64,000 nucleotides of DNA from Brachionus plicatilis (taxonomy: Eukaryota; Rotifera; Eurotatoria; Ploima; Brachionidae): positions 59,876 to 123,875 of the forward strand of contig QEOQ01000426.1 of assembly GCA_010279815.1 (NCBI GenBank). The letters run 5' to 3'. Each line of letters starts with the position of its first letter. Position 1 is the first letter of the stretch. The position numbers were made by a program, and so were the translations under genes. Positions 10,071 to 20,210 of the stretch are shown piece after piece. The notes beneath the pieces were generated by a model. The model saw only the letters and a list, made by a program, of their open reading frames with translations. It was not told the origin of the DNA and did no database searches.

Positions 10071-12261
10071 GTAAATTAAATTCTAAATAGAAATAAAAGT
10101 AAATTCATGATGAATTTTTCTTGTTTTTTTTTTTGTGTTAAGCCTAACAAAATATAGATTTTTTTAGCATAATTCTATACAATAAAAAAAATAAAAATTA
10201 AAGCATTGTCTCAAATGCCTACTTTTTTTTTAGATTTAAATCCTATTTTATATGACTTTGTGAAATTCAGTACAAAATGAACAAAAATTATCATTAATTT
10301 TGAAAAATGATAACAAAAGATACAAAAAAAAAATGAAATGTTTCCAAATATTTTGAAATGATCTTACCAATCCTTTAAATGAAATTTTATAATTTTAAAA
10401 ACCATTTCATTGTTAAAAATGAAAATAAATTAGTATTGTTAAGATCTTGAGATTTTAGAAATTTGATCTTATAATAAAATAAAAGAAAATGTTTACTTAA
10501 AAAGCAACAAAAAAAGGAAAAATATTTAATTTAATGTAAAGAAAAATGTAACAAAAATTAAAAAAAACTGAATATGAAAGCCATAATCGTTTTTTTATTT
10601 TATATAAAATATAGTTTAGGATGGAATCCCAGGTTGTTTGGAATGGAACTTAGTCCTCCCTTTCAACCCCTTGCTTGAAATTACATCTTAAAAAAAATTC
10701 ATTATAGAAAAAAGAATATTTGATAAATTTAGTTTTTAAAAAAGCCAAAATTGCTATCATGAACTCGAATTAAAAATTACAAAATTTAGAATATAGAAAG
10801 GAATAAAATTAATCGTTTCCTATTATTATTAAATTTTTAATTCACTTAATTTCTGATTCAACACCAATTCTGACTTTGCTAAAACAATTTTAAATAATTA
10901 ATACAAAGTTAATTTTTATACAATAAAAAGATTTTTAGAAAAAATTTTTTGTTGTTTAATATAAACAAAAGAAGTAAAATTTCAAAATTCTTTGAAATTT
11001 GGTTACTATTTAACATTTTTTATAAATCACAGTTTTTATTATACTTGTTGTAATCTAATTATTCAACAAAGGAAATTACAAAATTTCAAAATGAACCAGA
11101 GTCAAAATTCATTTCATTTAAAAAAATATTTTTTAAAATTTTTAAGAAAAAAAATGTTGAACATTCAATTCATAGATTTTTTTCATAGAATAATTATTTC
11201 AAAGAATTTTCTTAAAGCGATAAAATTATATTTAAATCGAAATCTATGTTATTGTAAAAAAATATTTTAAAATTTTTGTAAGTGTTTAATTTTAAATTTC
11301 GAAATTTTTATTTCAAAACCAACTTAACATTCATTCAGTTTTTTTTGGAAAATCAATAATTGGTTATTTGAAATTTTTTTTGTTTTTTTTGAGCAAGTGC
11401 TGTAACATTTTTTGTTACATCATGTGCTAAATTTTTATTTTATCACTTCATTCGATTCAAAAAATATACGAATTTAAGATTTTGAACTGAACTTTTTGAA
11501 CGAAAATTCACAATGGTCCTAAGAATTATGACTAAAAAACAACTCAGGGTTTTCAAGTGACATAAAAAATAAAGTCTAATAATTGATAATTGTATTTTAG
11601 AAAAATAAATTCAAATATTTAAAGGATTTTTTTAAGGTGCAGAGTTTTTTGGTCAAGATTATTTTCATTTAAAAATATAAATAGAATTTAAGAAAAAGTA
11701 TTTAATCGGTTCATTAAGCAAGTATATGATTCATAAAATTTCAGAAGCACAATAATTTTATTCTAGAAAAAGAAAAGGACTAAATTTCTTTGAATTCATT
11801 CACAATTTAAATGTAAACATTCAATAACTTTATAAAAATCTAAATTTAAGATTTTCATTTATTTCTTAAATTTAAATTTTTACAAACAATGCAAGATGTT
11901 AAAAATTGTACTTGAAAATTTCTTCCTTCAAATTTTTGCATATTTTTTGAGTTCTTACAAGAAAAAAATACAAATCCTAAACAAATCTTCAAGAGTAAAA
12001 AAAATTTAATTTAACTCTAATTTTTTCAAGTTCTTAATATCTTTTACATTCTTATGATCTGAAGTCAAATATCTTATTTAAGAATTTAATAAGAAATTTA
12101 GAACAATTTTTTTATTCCTTGTTATTAAGAAATGTCAAAGATCTTAAGTTTGCAACTTATGATAATTTTAAAATTAAGATTTTATTTTGAAGATGGATTC
12201 TGGTACATTTTATGGAATACTTTGGAAAATATCCTTAGGATTGTCCAATAACCTTGGATCT
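10071..12261. other. Non-coding AT-rich DNA
   Basis: About 2.2 kb without a supportable gene. AATAAA-like signals follow the NB-ARC/TPR stop at about 10090. A motif TTGTGAAATTCAGTACAAAA near 10257 recurs at about 25440 and resembles the outer end of the foldback repeats at 24.6 and 38.9 kb. Short ORFs in this stretch are poly-Lys/Phe/Asn noise typical of AT-rich DNA. Confidence 0.6.
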
Positions 12262-12345
12262 TATTTGGCAACCTTTTGGACCAGCCAGCTCCATAAATTT
12301 TCAATGCAATTCAGATTAGGGATATTCGTAGGCCAAGATTCAATT
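12262..12345 (-). pseudogene. Tc1-like transposase fragment around the third catalytic residue
   Basis: The minus strand encodes a short segment reading ESWPTNIPNLNCIENLWSWL. This matches the Tc1 transposase signature W-P-x-x-S-P-D-L-N-P-I-E-N-L-W that carries the last acidic residue of the DDE triad, with Cys in place of Pro and Asn for Asp. No continuous transposase is left on either side. A plus-strand ORF at 12493-12801 has a faint likeness to the Tc1 DNA-binding region but in the opposite direction, so I do not join them. Confidence 0.7.
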
Positions 12346-13682
12346 ACAATTTAAAAGCGTGTGCTAATTCTTTAACTATAATTACTTTGTTATTTTTCGT
12401 CAAATTTCCTAGATGAATTAAAAAATATCTTTCTTTTCATAAAATTACTTAATTAATTGAAAAATATGATTTTATTTTAAAAATCTTGATGCTTGTTTAT
12501 CAATGCTTGTTTATCAATATTTAGAAGAATTAATTTTTTATTTGACTTTTTACAAATTTTGTTTACCCTTTGTCACTATATGAACCGAATTAAAATAAAC
12601 AAAGAATTATTGAGATCTAAATTAGAAACCAGATTACAGGACTCACATTTTTCATTAAAATTCAAATATAGTTCTGGTTCAAAAAAAATTTCTAATTGTA
12701 CCAAACATCCTTCTTTGGTTCAAAAAATTGCTCAAAATCAACTTAAACGTCTATCTGCTGATTTTCGGTATTTTTTAAGTAAATTTATGTTTAATTTATA
12801 ATTTTAATACGATTTAGAAAAATGAAAGAATAATGCCAGTTATGCAAATCTAGAAAAAAAAATTTTTTTTAGTAATTTTAGCTAAAAAATAGAGAATGAC
12901 TACCGAAAGATATTTTATCTTCATGAAGCTAAGTCTCAGAACAGATAATTATCTTTAATATGACATACAAAAAAAATCAGATAATTTATCTTCTTGAAGA
13001 ATAAAATATGAAAAGATACTTTGATAATTCTTTGATAATCTGAAAATATAAATTAAATTAAAAAAAAAAAAAGCATTTTAAATTAGATTTTTTTGATTCA
13101 TAATAACTTATTTGTCTGTCGATTTCAAAATATTGTTTTTAACTTTCTTTATATTTTTTTATTTTATATTATTTTATCCAACTCTTATTTAATATTATTT
13201 ATGTAATTTAACTTTATTTTAATTTTGTTTTTAAATATTTGTATTCCGAAGAAGCATTAGCTCGGTACAGATAAACAAATAAATAAATAATATAAAATAC
13301 TGTAAGCTTAAAAATTAGTTTCAACTATTAAAAATCTCATAGATCAAGTTAAATGAGAAATTTGCAAAATTTTTTTAATTAATAATAACTTTTTGAAATG
13401 ACTTTTTTTTGTAAATTTAATTAAAGCTTAATGAACTAAAAGATAAAGATTTAATTATAAATTGAAAAAAATTTATTCCTTTTTATCCTTAAAAAATAAA
13501 ATTGAATTAACAAGACTTTTTTGATATAAAGCGATATTAGATGAATCTACCATATTATACAATTGTTACAACTAAAAATTTTTATCATTTATAAGTCATT
13601 TGAAAAAAGTTTTATTAAAAAAAAAATTAATTAAAACAAAATTAATTATTTTTTAAGGTTATCTCAATTGTGATTCAAAAGA
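12346..13682. other. Non-coding AT-rich DNA with a retroposon-like tail
   Basis: Nothing coding is supported. At about 13240-13290 the text GTATTCCGAAGAAGCATTAG is followed by an AAATAAATAAATAA run, which looks like the 3' tail of a retroposed copy. The 102-residue ORF at 12493-12801 is weak and not called as a gene. Confidence 0.5.
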
Positions 13683-13759
13683 ATGGAGACTGGTCCGACT
13701 GGTCCGACCAGTCTCCATGGAAAAAATTAATTATTTGGCAAATAATTAATTTTTTCCAT
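13683..13759. repeat. Two adjoining perfect hairpins
   Basis: Hairpin 1 has 13-bp arms ATGGAGACTGGTC (13683-13695) and its complement (13706-13718) with a 10-nt loop that repeats ACTGGTCC. Hairpin 2 starts inside the end of hairpin 1 and has 20-bp perfect arms at 13717-13736 and 13740-13759 with a 3-nt loop. Both outer ends share ATGGA. The perfection points to recent origin or selection on structure. Confidence 0.85.
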
Positions 13760-13789
13760 CTGAAATAAATATTTTTACAGTATTTTCTA

Positions 13790-14060
13790 CTTTTTACAAA
13801 ATTTTAAAAAATTCGGTCTTTTCGTAAATTTAGGTAAAAAAATTTGAATTTTTTTTTTTTAATTTATTGTTTTTTTTGAAAATTTCCATAAATTATAAGA
13901 AATTGCTTGAAAATTGGCTTTTTTTGGCTTTTTTGTTTTTACCAGTTTTTCGAAAATTATTGTAAAATTACGTAAATTTACCGGCCCTTAAAAGTTTAAA
14001 AATTACCAAAATTTACGTAAAAAGTGGTAAAAACCCTAGTGTCAAATCATCACAGTACAC
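13790..14060. repeat. ACGTAA-rich MITE-like repeat, copy A
   Basis: The stretch carries the motif family TTTTACGTAAATTTAC, ends in ACCCTAGTGTCAAATCATCA and is rich in self-complementary blocks. The same right-hand border (ACCCTA..TTCAAATCAGCA) appears at about 16718, and a related border is seen at 56677. The TACAGTG-like end recalls Tc1/mariner MITE termini, but the other end of this copy is unclear. Confidence 0.5.
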
Positions 14061-14140
14061 CGAAAATATTGCATTAATTTGGCATCAGATAATTTTCGGC
14101 ATTATGAATTTTAGTTTAAAAAAAATTAAAATAAAATATA

Positions 14141-14415
14141 AAAGACGCCAGAGCTTTAATTCTGATCGATCAAAACATGCTTTATAAATTGTAATAACAG
14201 ACACATCCTCTGTACCACCACTTAAAATCGAGTCGGATTTTTTTAATATCCCAAATTCACAATTTTCTAAATTTTGCAGAATCAGTATATTAATGGTACA
14301 AAGAATGTATCAATTGATACAATTTACAGAACATGTTTTGGTCCTTCACAACTTAAGCTTTGGTATATTTTATATTTTGTTTTTGTTTTTTGTACCAAAA
14401 TTCACAATGCTATAA
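14141..14415. repeat. Foldback repeat, copy 1
   Basis: The right arm (about 14274-14410, plus) has ATGGTACAAAGAATGTATCA, then ACAGAACATGTTTTGGTCC and a distal TTGTACCAAAATTCACAATG. The left arm (about 14141-14225) is the diverged complement (CACATCCTCTGTACCACCA). Same family as 24.6, 38.9 and 39.95 kb. Small ORFs here (14274-14569) are made by the repeat and are not genes. Confidence 0.75.
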
Positions 14416-14790
14416 TTTTCTCATATGTAACGATTGTAATTTTAAATTCCACATAACTTTTATAAAGGGTTATGTTCAATTGAAAAAATCTTGGTCATGT
14501 AAGTCATGTTTGTACAAGAAATTAAATTTGCAATTCGTATTTTTTTCTAAATATTATTTTCATTTCTAATAAAATTTTTCAAACATATTTATCTTTTTCT
14601 AGCTTAATTATTATTTAACAGATATTTTATCTTTATTTTACCTAAAAAATAATAAATCGCCCAATTTAAATCCATTACTTTGTTTTAACATATTTTGAGA
14701 TCTGCTTAATCAAATTAAATTATCAAAACTTTTGAATTTATTTTAGTGTTAAAAAAAATTTAAAAATTTTTGTTTCACTTTTTATTTCAT
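14416..14790. other. Non-coding DNA downstream of the astacin gene
   Basis: AT-rich sequence with no coding support. It would hold the astacin 3' UTR; an ATTTATTT-type complement of a poly(A) signal lies close to the stop. Confidence 0.4.
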
Positions 14791-15576
14791 TCAAATGCAT
14801 CCATAGTATTTTTTGAGTTCTCCTGCATCAATGTCACTTATCGATTCTCTTTTTAGATCGTCTTGTACCGAAACAAGTTCGACACCACTTTGTAAGACCT
14901 CAATAGTTGGTTTTCCATTGATAGAAAAGGCATGTGAATCGTAGTGCATGACTGATTGATAGTCATAAGGAAAGCCTAGATCGTCCGTGTATTCTGTGGA
15001 ATATTTGTCAAAATTATACTGATTGTCAGGAGCAATATTTTGCCAGTTTATTTTAACGTAGTTGTCCCGGTCTGGTCTGCTTTGTTCATGCCAAAAGCCC
15101 AAAGCGTGAATCAACTCGTGAGCAACAGTGCTTTTGTAGATGCACGAGCCACGAACAGTTGCAGACGGTTTTTGAAGTGAAAGCTGCTGAGCGCCGACCT
15201 TTTGCTGTTCACCGACATATGACCAGCATCCTTGTCCATTGAAAATTCTTAAGAATGTTTTTTCACTAGTTCTTGGCACAAATGTAATGCAGTTTTTTCC
15301 ATTCACCCGCGTCTGATCTTCAATAATTTTCATTCCAGCCAAAATGGTGTCTAACTCAGCGCTGTTATATGTCAAAGGATCTATAATATAGGGAACAATG
15401 CCGTTTGGCCATTTGGCATAATTTTTAGTCGGAATTTGAGCAATGCCTCTATGAATGTCTACACCTGCTATGTCGCCTTCAAAAAGATTGCCATATTTTG
15501 GATTTAGTTCAACATCGTTAAACGGTGCTGTGTACAAGATTTTTACTAAACAAAACAAAATAAAAGTCCTCTTCAT
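14791..15576 (-). CDS. Astacin-family zinc metalloprotease (M12A)
   Basis: 261 residues, one exon. A signal peptide (about 1-16) precedes a short propeptide with the FEGDI motif (32-36), whose Asp35 is the usual 'aspartate switch' ligand that keeps astacins latent. The catalytic domain has HELIHALGFWHEQSRPDR, giving zinc ligands His153, His157 and His163 and the base Glu154, and the Met-turn SVMHY (Met210, Tyr212). Four mature Cys (96, 117, 145, 260) fit the two conserved astacin disulphides. The protein stops right after the domain, so there is no EGF or CUB tail; it is a minimal secreted astacin. Length and residues are all intact, so it should be active after propeptide removal. Roles could be digestion, hatching or matrix processing; the context does not say which. 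Confidence 0.97.
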   Translation of the reverse strand: MKRTFILFCLVKILYTAPFNDVELNPKYGNLFEGDIAGVDIHRGIAQIPTKNYAKWPNGIVPYIIDPLTYNSAELDTILAGMKIIEDQTRVNGKNCITFVPRTSEKTFLRIFNGQGCWSYVGEQQKVGAQQLSLQKPSATVRGSCIYKSTVAHELIHALGFWHEQSRPDRDNYVKINWQNIAPDNQYNFDKYSTEYTDDLGFPYDYQSVMHYDSHAFSINGKPTIEVLQSGVELVSVQDDLKRESISDIDAGELKKYYGCI

Positions 15577-15936
15577 TTTTTTTTTTCAACTCAAGAAATT
15601 TGTTTTTTTGATTGTAAATATTTTTGATTTTATTTTTAAATGTATTTTTGAGGCAAAAATCTGTTTTTTTCTCACTTTTATCTCACTTTAATCTCTATTC
15701 AAAATTTTAAAAATTATTGTCATCAAAATTATAAAATCAAAAATCGTCTGTTAACAATTAAAAATTCTAAAAAGATGGAAGAAACTCAAATATTTAACCA
15801 TTTTATATTTTATTTTTCTGATCGTTTAAATAACGTTAAATCTCCAAAACTAATATGATAGTTATTGGGCAAGTTAAAGTTTATAATCAATTCAAACAAT
15901 TCAATCAAACTCTAAGACTTAAAATAGAAATAAAAG
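15577..15936. other. Upstream region of the astacin gene
   Basis: AT-rich, no coding support. Any astacin promoter would lie here; no motif is clear enough to name. Confidence 0.4.
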
Positions 15937-16330
15937 CGGTCAGACCAAATCGGTCCATTAGGCGTACGGTTTTAAGCGGTCAATTAGCCGGTCAGCTTGG
16001 CGGTCAAAAAACTGGCAAAAAAATTAAAATTTATTTAAAGATAAAGGTAAAGATAATTTAATATATTTATTATTATATTATTATATAATTTAATATATTT
16101 AAAAAAGTAGTTAAAATAAAAATATAAAATTTAGAAAATAAAATGATTGAATAAATAGAATATAAATTTTTTTTTTTTTTAATTTTTGAACTTATTTTTT
16201 TTTAATTAAAAAAACTAGTTTTTTTTAAATAATAAACATATTAAATTTTAAAATTTTTTTTTTGCCGGTTTTTTGGCCGCCTGTATGTTTTAGACCGTTT
16301 ATTTTGCCGGCCCAAAAATTAGACCGCCCT
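15937..16330. repeat. GGTC/GCCGG-rich inverted-repeat element
   Basis: The left part repeats GCGGTC and CGGTC units and ends with GGCGGTCAAAAAACTGGCAAA; the right part has the complement (TTTGCCGGTTTTTTGGCCGCC) and ends near TTAGACCGCCCTGATCC. The GC-rich ends stand out from an otherwise 20-25% GC background. Interior is plain AT DNA. A related GC-rich cluster lies at 45815-45970. Confidence 0.65.
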
Positions 16331-16559
16331 GATCCGACTTAAAATTTTTTTTATGATATTAAAATAACAAGGGATTATGATTGACTAAATTACTTTATTA
16401 ACTAAATATTAAAAGGGATGTAAATAAAAATAAAAAAATTTCAAGTTGAGCCGTTTTATTATAACTCTAATTTAAGATATTTTAAATATTCAAAAGACTA
16501 AAATGCTATTTAATAGAGTTTTTGATTCTAAATTTTTAGTTGTTAATCTTGTTCTGTGT

Positions 16560-17290
16560 TATATGTTAAAATAGCCGGATTTTGAGAACAAACGTTCAGA
16601 ACGCATTTTTTGGAATTTTGTTTTTCCGTAATTTTACGTAATTTAACCTTTTCTTACATTGGGTTTTTTTGGGTTTTTTGTAATTTTTCGAAAAATTACG
16701 TAAAATTACAAAAAACCCTACTTTCAAATCAGCACTGTATTTATTCTCAATTATTAATAAAAATATTCAATTTTATATTTTGATCTTTTGATCTTTTGAT
16801 TTTAAATAAATTTAAAATTAAAAAACTTTTTATTAAAATCAATGAAAAAATTTAAAAGGTACATTTTGAAATTCATAAATGAAAATAAACTATGTCAAAT
16901 AATTGCTTAGGAAAACAATTACTGTGCTAATTTTATACTTAGGTTTTTGGTTATTTTACGTAATTTTTCGAAAAATTACAAATGTAAGAAAAGGTCAAAT
17001 TACTGTAAAGTCTTGAAATTGGATTTTAGGGATTTAAGCCAAGAAATAAAACGAAACAATTTAGTTAGTAGTTTATTAAATGGAATCCGAAATTATAACA
17101 AGTAGTTAGTGGTTTATATAGCAGTTAGAACATATGCTTTAGCTGCAGTTAATTCAAGATTAAATCATAAGTAAGACATGTCAAGACTTGGGTCTTATTA
17201 TCTTAACATTACAAAAATTTTTGAAAATTTCGGTTATTTTACGAAAAATTACGTACAAACAAAAATATCATTTTTTAGGGTATTTTAAAC
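16560..17290. repeat. ACGTAA-rich repeat cluster, copy B and fragments
   Basis: At 16665-16720 GGGTTTTTTGTAATTTTTCG and its complement flank a TCGA centre, forming a long palindrome that ends in ACAAAAAACCCTAC. More pieces with TTTTACGTAATTTTTCGAA lie at about 16945-16985 and 17220-17265. The same motif family is found at 13.8, 28.8, 29.5 and 56.7 kb. Confidence 0.6.
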
Positions 17291-17595
17291 TTTTTTCAGT
17301 AGATTAAATAAATATATAAATTATCACCTTTAATTCAGATTGTTTACTTTTTTAAAAAATTTTTACACATTTTCAATTATTAATAAAAATATTTCATTTT
17401 ATATTTTGGTCTTTTTATCATGATCTCAAACTTCAATTTGCCGTAATTGTTTGGAAACTATTAAAACTTTGGCAAAGTAAAATTATTGTTCAATTTACAA
17501 TTTGCTCTTATTGTTCAAAAATTTCAAATGCCCAATTTTATTGCATTGCATATTTGCAATTATAGATTTGCAAAGCACTTTATTCCTAAATAAAT

Positions 17596-17901
17596 GGTGG
17601 TGAAGTTTGGGAGCAAGAACTGTTGCAAAATATTTTTTCTTTTTTAATTGAAGACCAGTTTTATTTCAATTATTTACATCTTTTTTTTTAAATTAAATTT
17701 TTAACATTTTTAAACGTAATTTATTAGACATAAATATTCATATTCAAATTGAACTGATAAGGACTACAAAAGGCTAAGCGCAAAATTTGCCCTGGTTTAG
17801 CCGCAGTAAATACTCCTACTACTACTAAAAAGAAGCAAAAAAATTAAATTAAATTGAAAAAAAATATTTTGAAATTTTTTGCCCCAAACTTCACCTCCGC
17901 C
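17596..17901. mobile_element. MITE-like element with ATAAAT target duplication, copy 1
   Basis: The element starts GGTGGTGAAGTTTGG and ends with the near complement CCAAACTTCACCTCCGCC. It is flanked on both sides by ATAAAT (17590-17595 and 17902-17907), a good candidate for a 6-bp target-site duplication. Inside, GCCCTGGTTTAGCCGCAG followed by an ACT-rich run near 17790-17825 looks like a retroposon 3' tail nested in the element. No transposase is encoded. Confidence 0.65.
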
Positions 17902-17907
17902 ATAAAT

Positions 17908-18454
17908 AGTGAAACAAAATTTTTTTATTTTGTAAGATCTTTTAACTTGAAAAAAATTTTTATAAAAAGGAAAGAAAAGGCTTTGAATTATTTTTTAATA
18001 TCAATAAAAAAAAAGAATAAAAAGTTTTATTGTTAAATTGAATCTTTTTTCTAATCATTAGAATAAAGATTCTAAAAGTTTTAAATTTTTTTGTTCTTTT
18101 CATAGCCAACTTTATAAACTGTGTGTAAGAACTATTGAATATTATATTAAAAAAGATAGTCAAAAGCTATTTTAGTTAACATTGAACTGTTTGTTTAAAA
18201 CAACAACTTAAATTAAATTTTTAAATAATAAACCTTAAAAATGTTTCTATCATTCAGCTGAATTTCAATATGACAAATAATCACGTTGAAATTTTTTTGA
18301 GTTTTTTTTTTATTATAATTTGAGTAATTTAATATGATAAAGTTAAATCTAAATAAAATCAAAGATAAGTTGTATTATTGCACAACTAATAAATAGAATA
18401 TAAAATTTGATTCATTTTAATTTTACTTTAGTCAATAAAGAAAAAAATTTTAAA
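17908..18454. other. Non-coding AT-rich DNA upstream of the FN3-like gene
   Basis: No coding support. ORFs here are low-complexity Lys/Phe/Asn. The promoter of the gene starting at 18455 is expected in the last part. Confidence 0.4.
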
Positions 18455-19300
18455 ATGAACAAATTTTTGACATTTTTACTTCTAGTTGTGCAATTTTTAA
18501 AGGCGACCAATGCTGAATGCTACAACAATTCCTTTGCGATTCTATCTAGTTCGTTGGTTGTTGGCACCGATAACTTTGATATGTCATACAGTATTTATTC
18601 CAAAATTCAAAATGATACTGAATACACAGATGAGTGCTTGGAGTATGTTGAAATAGAGTCGTTCACTGGGCATAGCGAGTGTTACTACCGAAATTATATC
18701 AAATCAGACAGTCTAAACAAAACATTTAACTTTTCACTGGATATAAATCCTTTGACAGAATACAGTGTTTCATTAATTTATAAAGTGGTCAATATTTCAG
18801 ACAAATTTTTGTTATTAGGTGCCAATTGGACCACATGCTTCGGTAATCCAGATGCTCCCACAGACTTACAAGTTAACAAAGAGGATCAATTGCTTTCTCT
18901 TGAATGGAAAAAGCCAGTGATTACAAATTCGCCTGGTATTTGTTATTACAAAGTAATGAGACAATTTATAGGACAGTCTCAAATTGACGAGTATCAAGTA
19001 ACAGAGACAAAATTTAATTTTTCAGGTGATGATCTGAAAAAAGACTTTCAGGTAGACATTTATGCATTTAATGATGTGAAATGTTACATTGATGAATACC
19101 CGGTTGCCAGACATTGTGCTAATATAGGACAAAACACTACTAGAGGTATATCCCTGAGGTACGTTTATAGAAGAGAGCCTGATACTACCACAACTTTGAA
19201 GACAACAACAACTACGTCAACAAATAATAGTTACAATCAAAAACTAGATTTGTTTAATTTTTGTTTATTTTTTATAATTTTCTATTTTTTTTTATTTTAG
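18455..19300 (+). CDS. Secreted or GPI/TM-anchored protein with FN3-like domain
   Basis: 281 residues from the Met at 18455; an upstream in-frame Met (18407) would spoil the signal peptide, so I chose the later start. Residues 1-20 (MNKFLTFLLLVVQFLKATNA) are a clear signal peptide. The ectodomain has scattered Cys and many N-glycosylation sites. Residues from about 141 (PDAPTDLQV...LSLEWKKP) look like the first strands of a fibronectin type III domain. A Thr-rich stalk (TTTTLKTTTTTST) follows, and the protein ends in a hydrophobic run with no basic tail, as in GPI-anchored proteins; a simple TM anchor is also possible. The role is unknown, perhaps cell-surface recognition or adhesion. Confidence 0.72.
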   Translation: MNKFLTFLLLVVQFLKATNAECYNNSFAILSSSLVVGTDNFDMSYSIYSKIQNDTEYTDECLEYVEIESFTGHSECYYRNYIKSDSLNKTFNFSLDINPLTEYSVSLIYKVVNISDKFLLLGANWTTCFGNPDAPTDLQVNKEDQLLSLEWKKPVITNSPGICYYKVMRQFIGQSQIDEYQVTETKFNFSGDDLKKDFQVDIYAFNDVKCYIDEYPVARHCANIGQNTTRGISLRYVYRREPDTTTTLKTTTTTSTNNSYNQKLDLFNFCLFFIIFYFFLF

Positions 19301-19394
19301 TTTAAATAGAAAATTTAATTAAATTAAATGAATAATAACGTTTGAAATTCAATTTTAATTATTTCAAATTTTCAAAATAATGGAAAATACAAAA
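19301..19394. other. 3' flank of the FN3-like gene
   Basis: Short AT-rich stretch between the stop and the inverted repeat at 19395; nothing else seen. Confidence 0.4.
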
Positions 19395-20210
19395 TAGGCT
19401 GCTAGTAGCAAAAATAATTAAACTAGTAGCAAATTTAATAAAAAATCGTAGCAAATATTACACGTAGTTAATTAAATAAAAAAGTAGTAAAAAGAAGGTT
19501 GTTAATAGTAAAATAAATTAATTAGGAGCAAAAGCAATTTTTCAATAGTAAATATAAATTAATTTAATTTTTGATTAATAACTACACAATTATCACTTAT
19601 TAATGTATATAATGTACAAAAATTTTGAAATTAAAATATACAAATCTGAAAATTTAAAAACTTAAAATGAGCGATACCGAATATTCATCTACATCAATTG
19701 TCACTGAATGGTCAAAAGACACTAAGCCTGAAATTTCAGTTCGTCAATGGAAAAAAGTCACGAATATAAAGAATTTGTTAAGCTTAGCGATCAAAGATCC
19801 TATAAAATGTGATTTTTGTGGAAATTATTTTGAAAAAAATGGTCTCAAGAGACACATTACTGTCAAGCATAAGAATCAATAAAGAAATTTTTTTTTTGGT
19901 TCACCTATTTTTTTTTGGCTCACCTATAATTCAAAAAAATTAAAAAATAAATTTTGATTTTCGAAATAATTTTTTTTGTACGCATATTTTTGGTTCACCT
20001 AAAAAGTGAACACAACTGATCACCTATTTAGGTTGGGTAAGTTGGTTCACCTTTTATGTGAACCAGTGATCACATAACGCAATAGACCCTGTTTTACTAC
20101 TGATAAATTTATTTTGCTACTTTTACTAATAAATTTTTGCTTTATTTTTATTTTTTTTGCTACGAATTTAATTATTTTTACTACGAAAATAATTTGTAGT
20201 CATACAAAAT
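19395..20210. mobile_element. Inverted-repeat element carrying a C2H2 mini-ORF
   Basis: The left end repeats GTAGCAAA units (19397-19470) and the right end, about 20150-20185, contains the complement; a block of about 33 bp around GTAGCAAAAATAATTAAA matches well in inverted orientation. Between them lie the 71-codon zinc-finger ORF and five GGTTCACCT-type blocks with complements (19895-20070). A CAGGGTCTATTGCG on the minus strand at about 20085 looks like a hAT end, but its partner was not found. Confidence 0.55.
19667..19882 (+). CDS. Small protein with one C2H2 zinc finger
   Basis: 71 residues. The C-terminus is one classical finger, CDFCGNYFEKNGLKRHITVKH, CX2CX12HX4H, with the Phe and Leu of the hydrophobic core in place. 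The N-terminal half (MSDTEYSSTSIVTEW..) is polar and not recognised. It lies inside the inverted-repeat element 19395-20210, so it may be cargo or an orphaned DNA-binding part of a transposase. An intact frame in such AT-rich DNA argues that it is, or was until recently, expressed. Confidence 0.5.
   Translation: MSDTEYSSTSIVTEWSKDTKPEISVRQWKKVTNIKNLLSLAIKDPIKCDFCGNYFEKNGLKRHITVKHKNQ

Noticed and set aside
12493..12801. 102-codon ORF as a Tc1 DNA-binding domain
   Set aside because: Likeness is faint and it is on the opposite strand to the Tc1 C-terminal relic nearby.
14274..14569. Two overlapping plus-strand ORFs
   Set aside because: They lie in the foldback repeat arm and the same text recurs in several copies; not genes.
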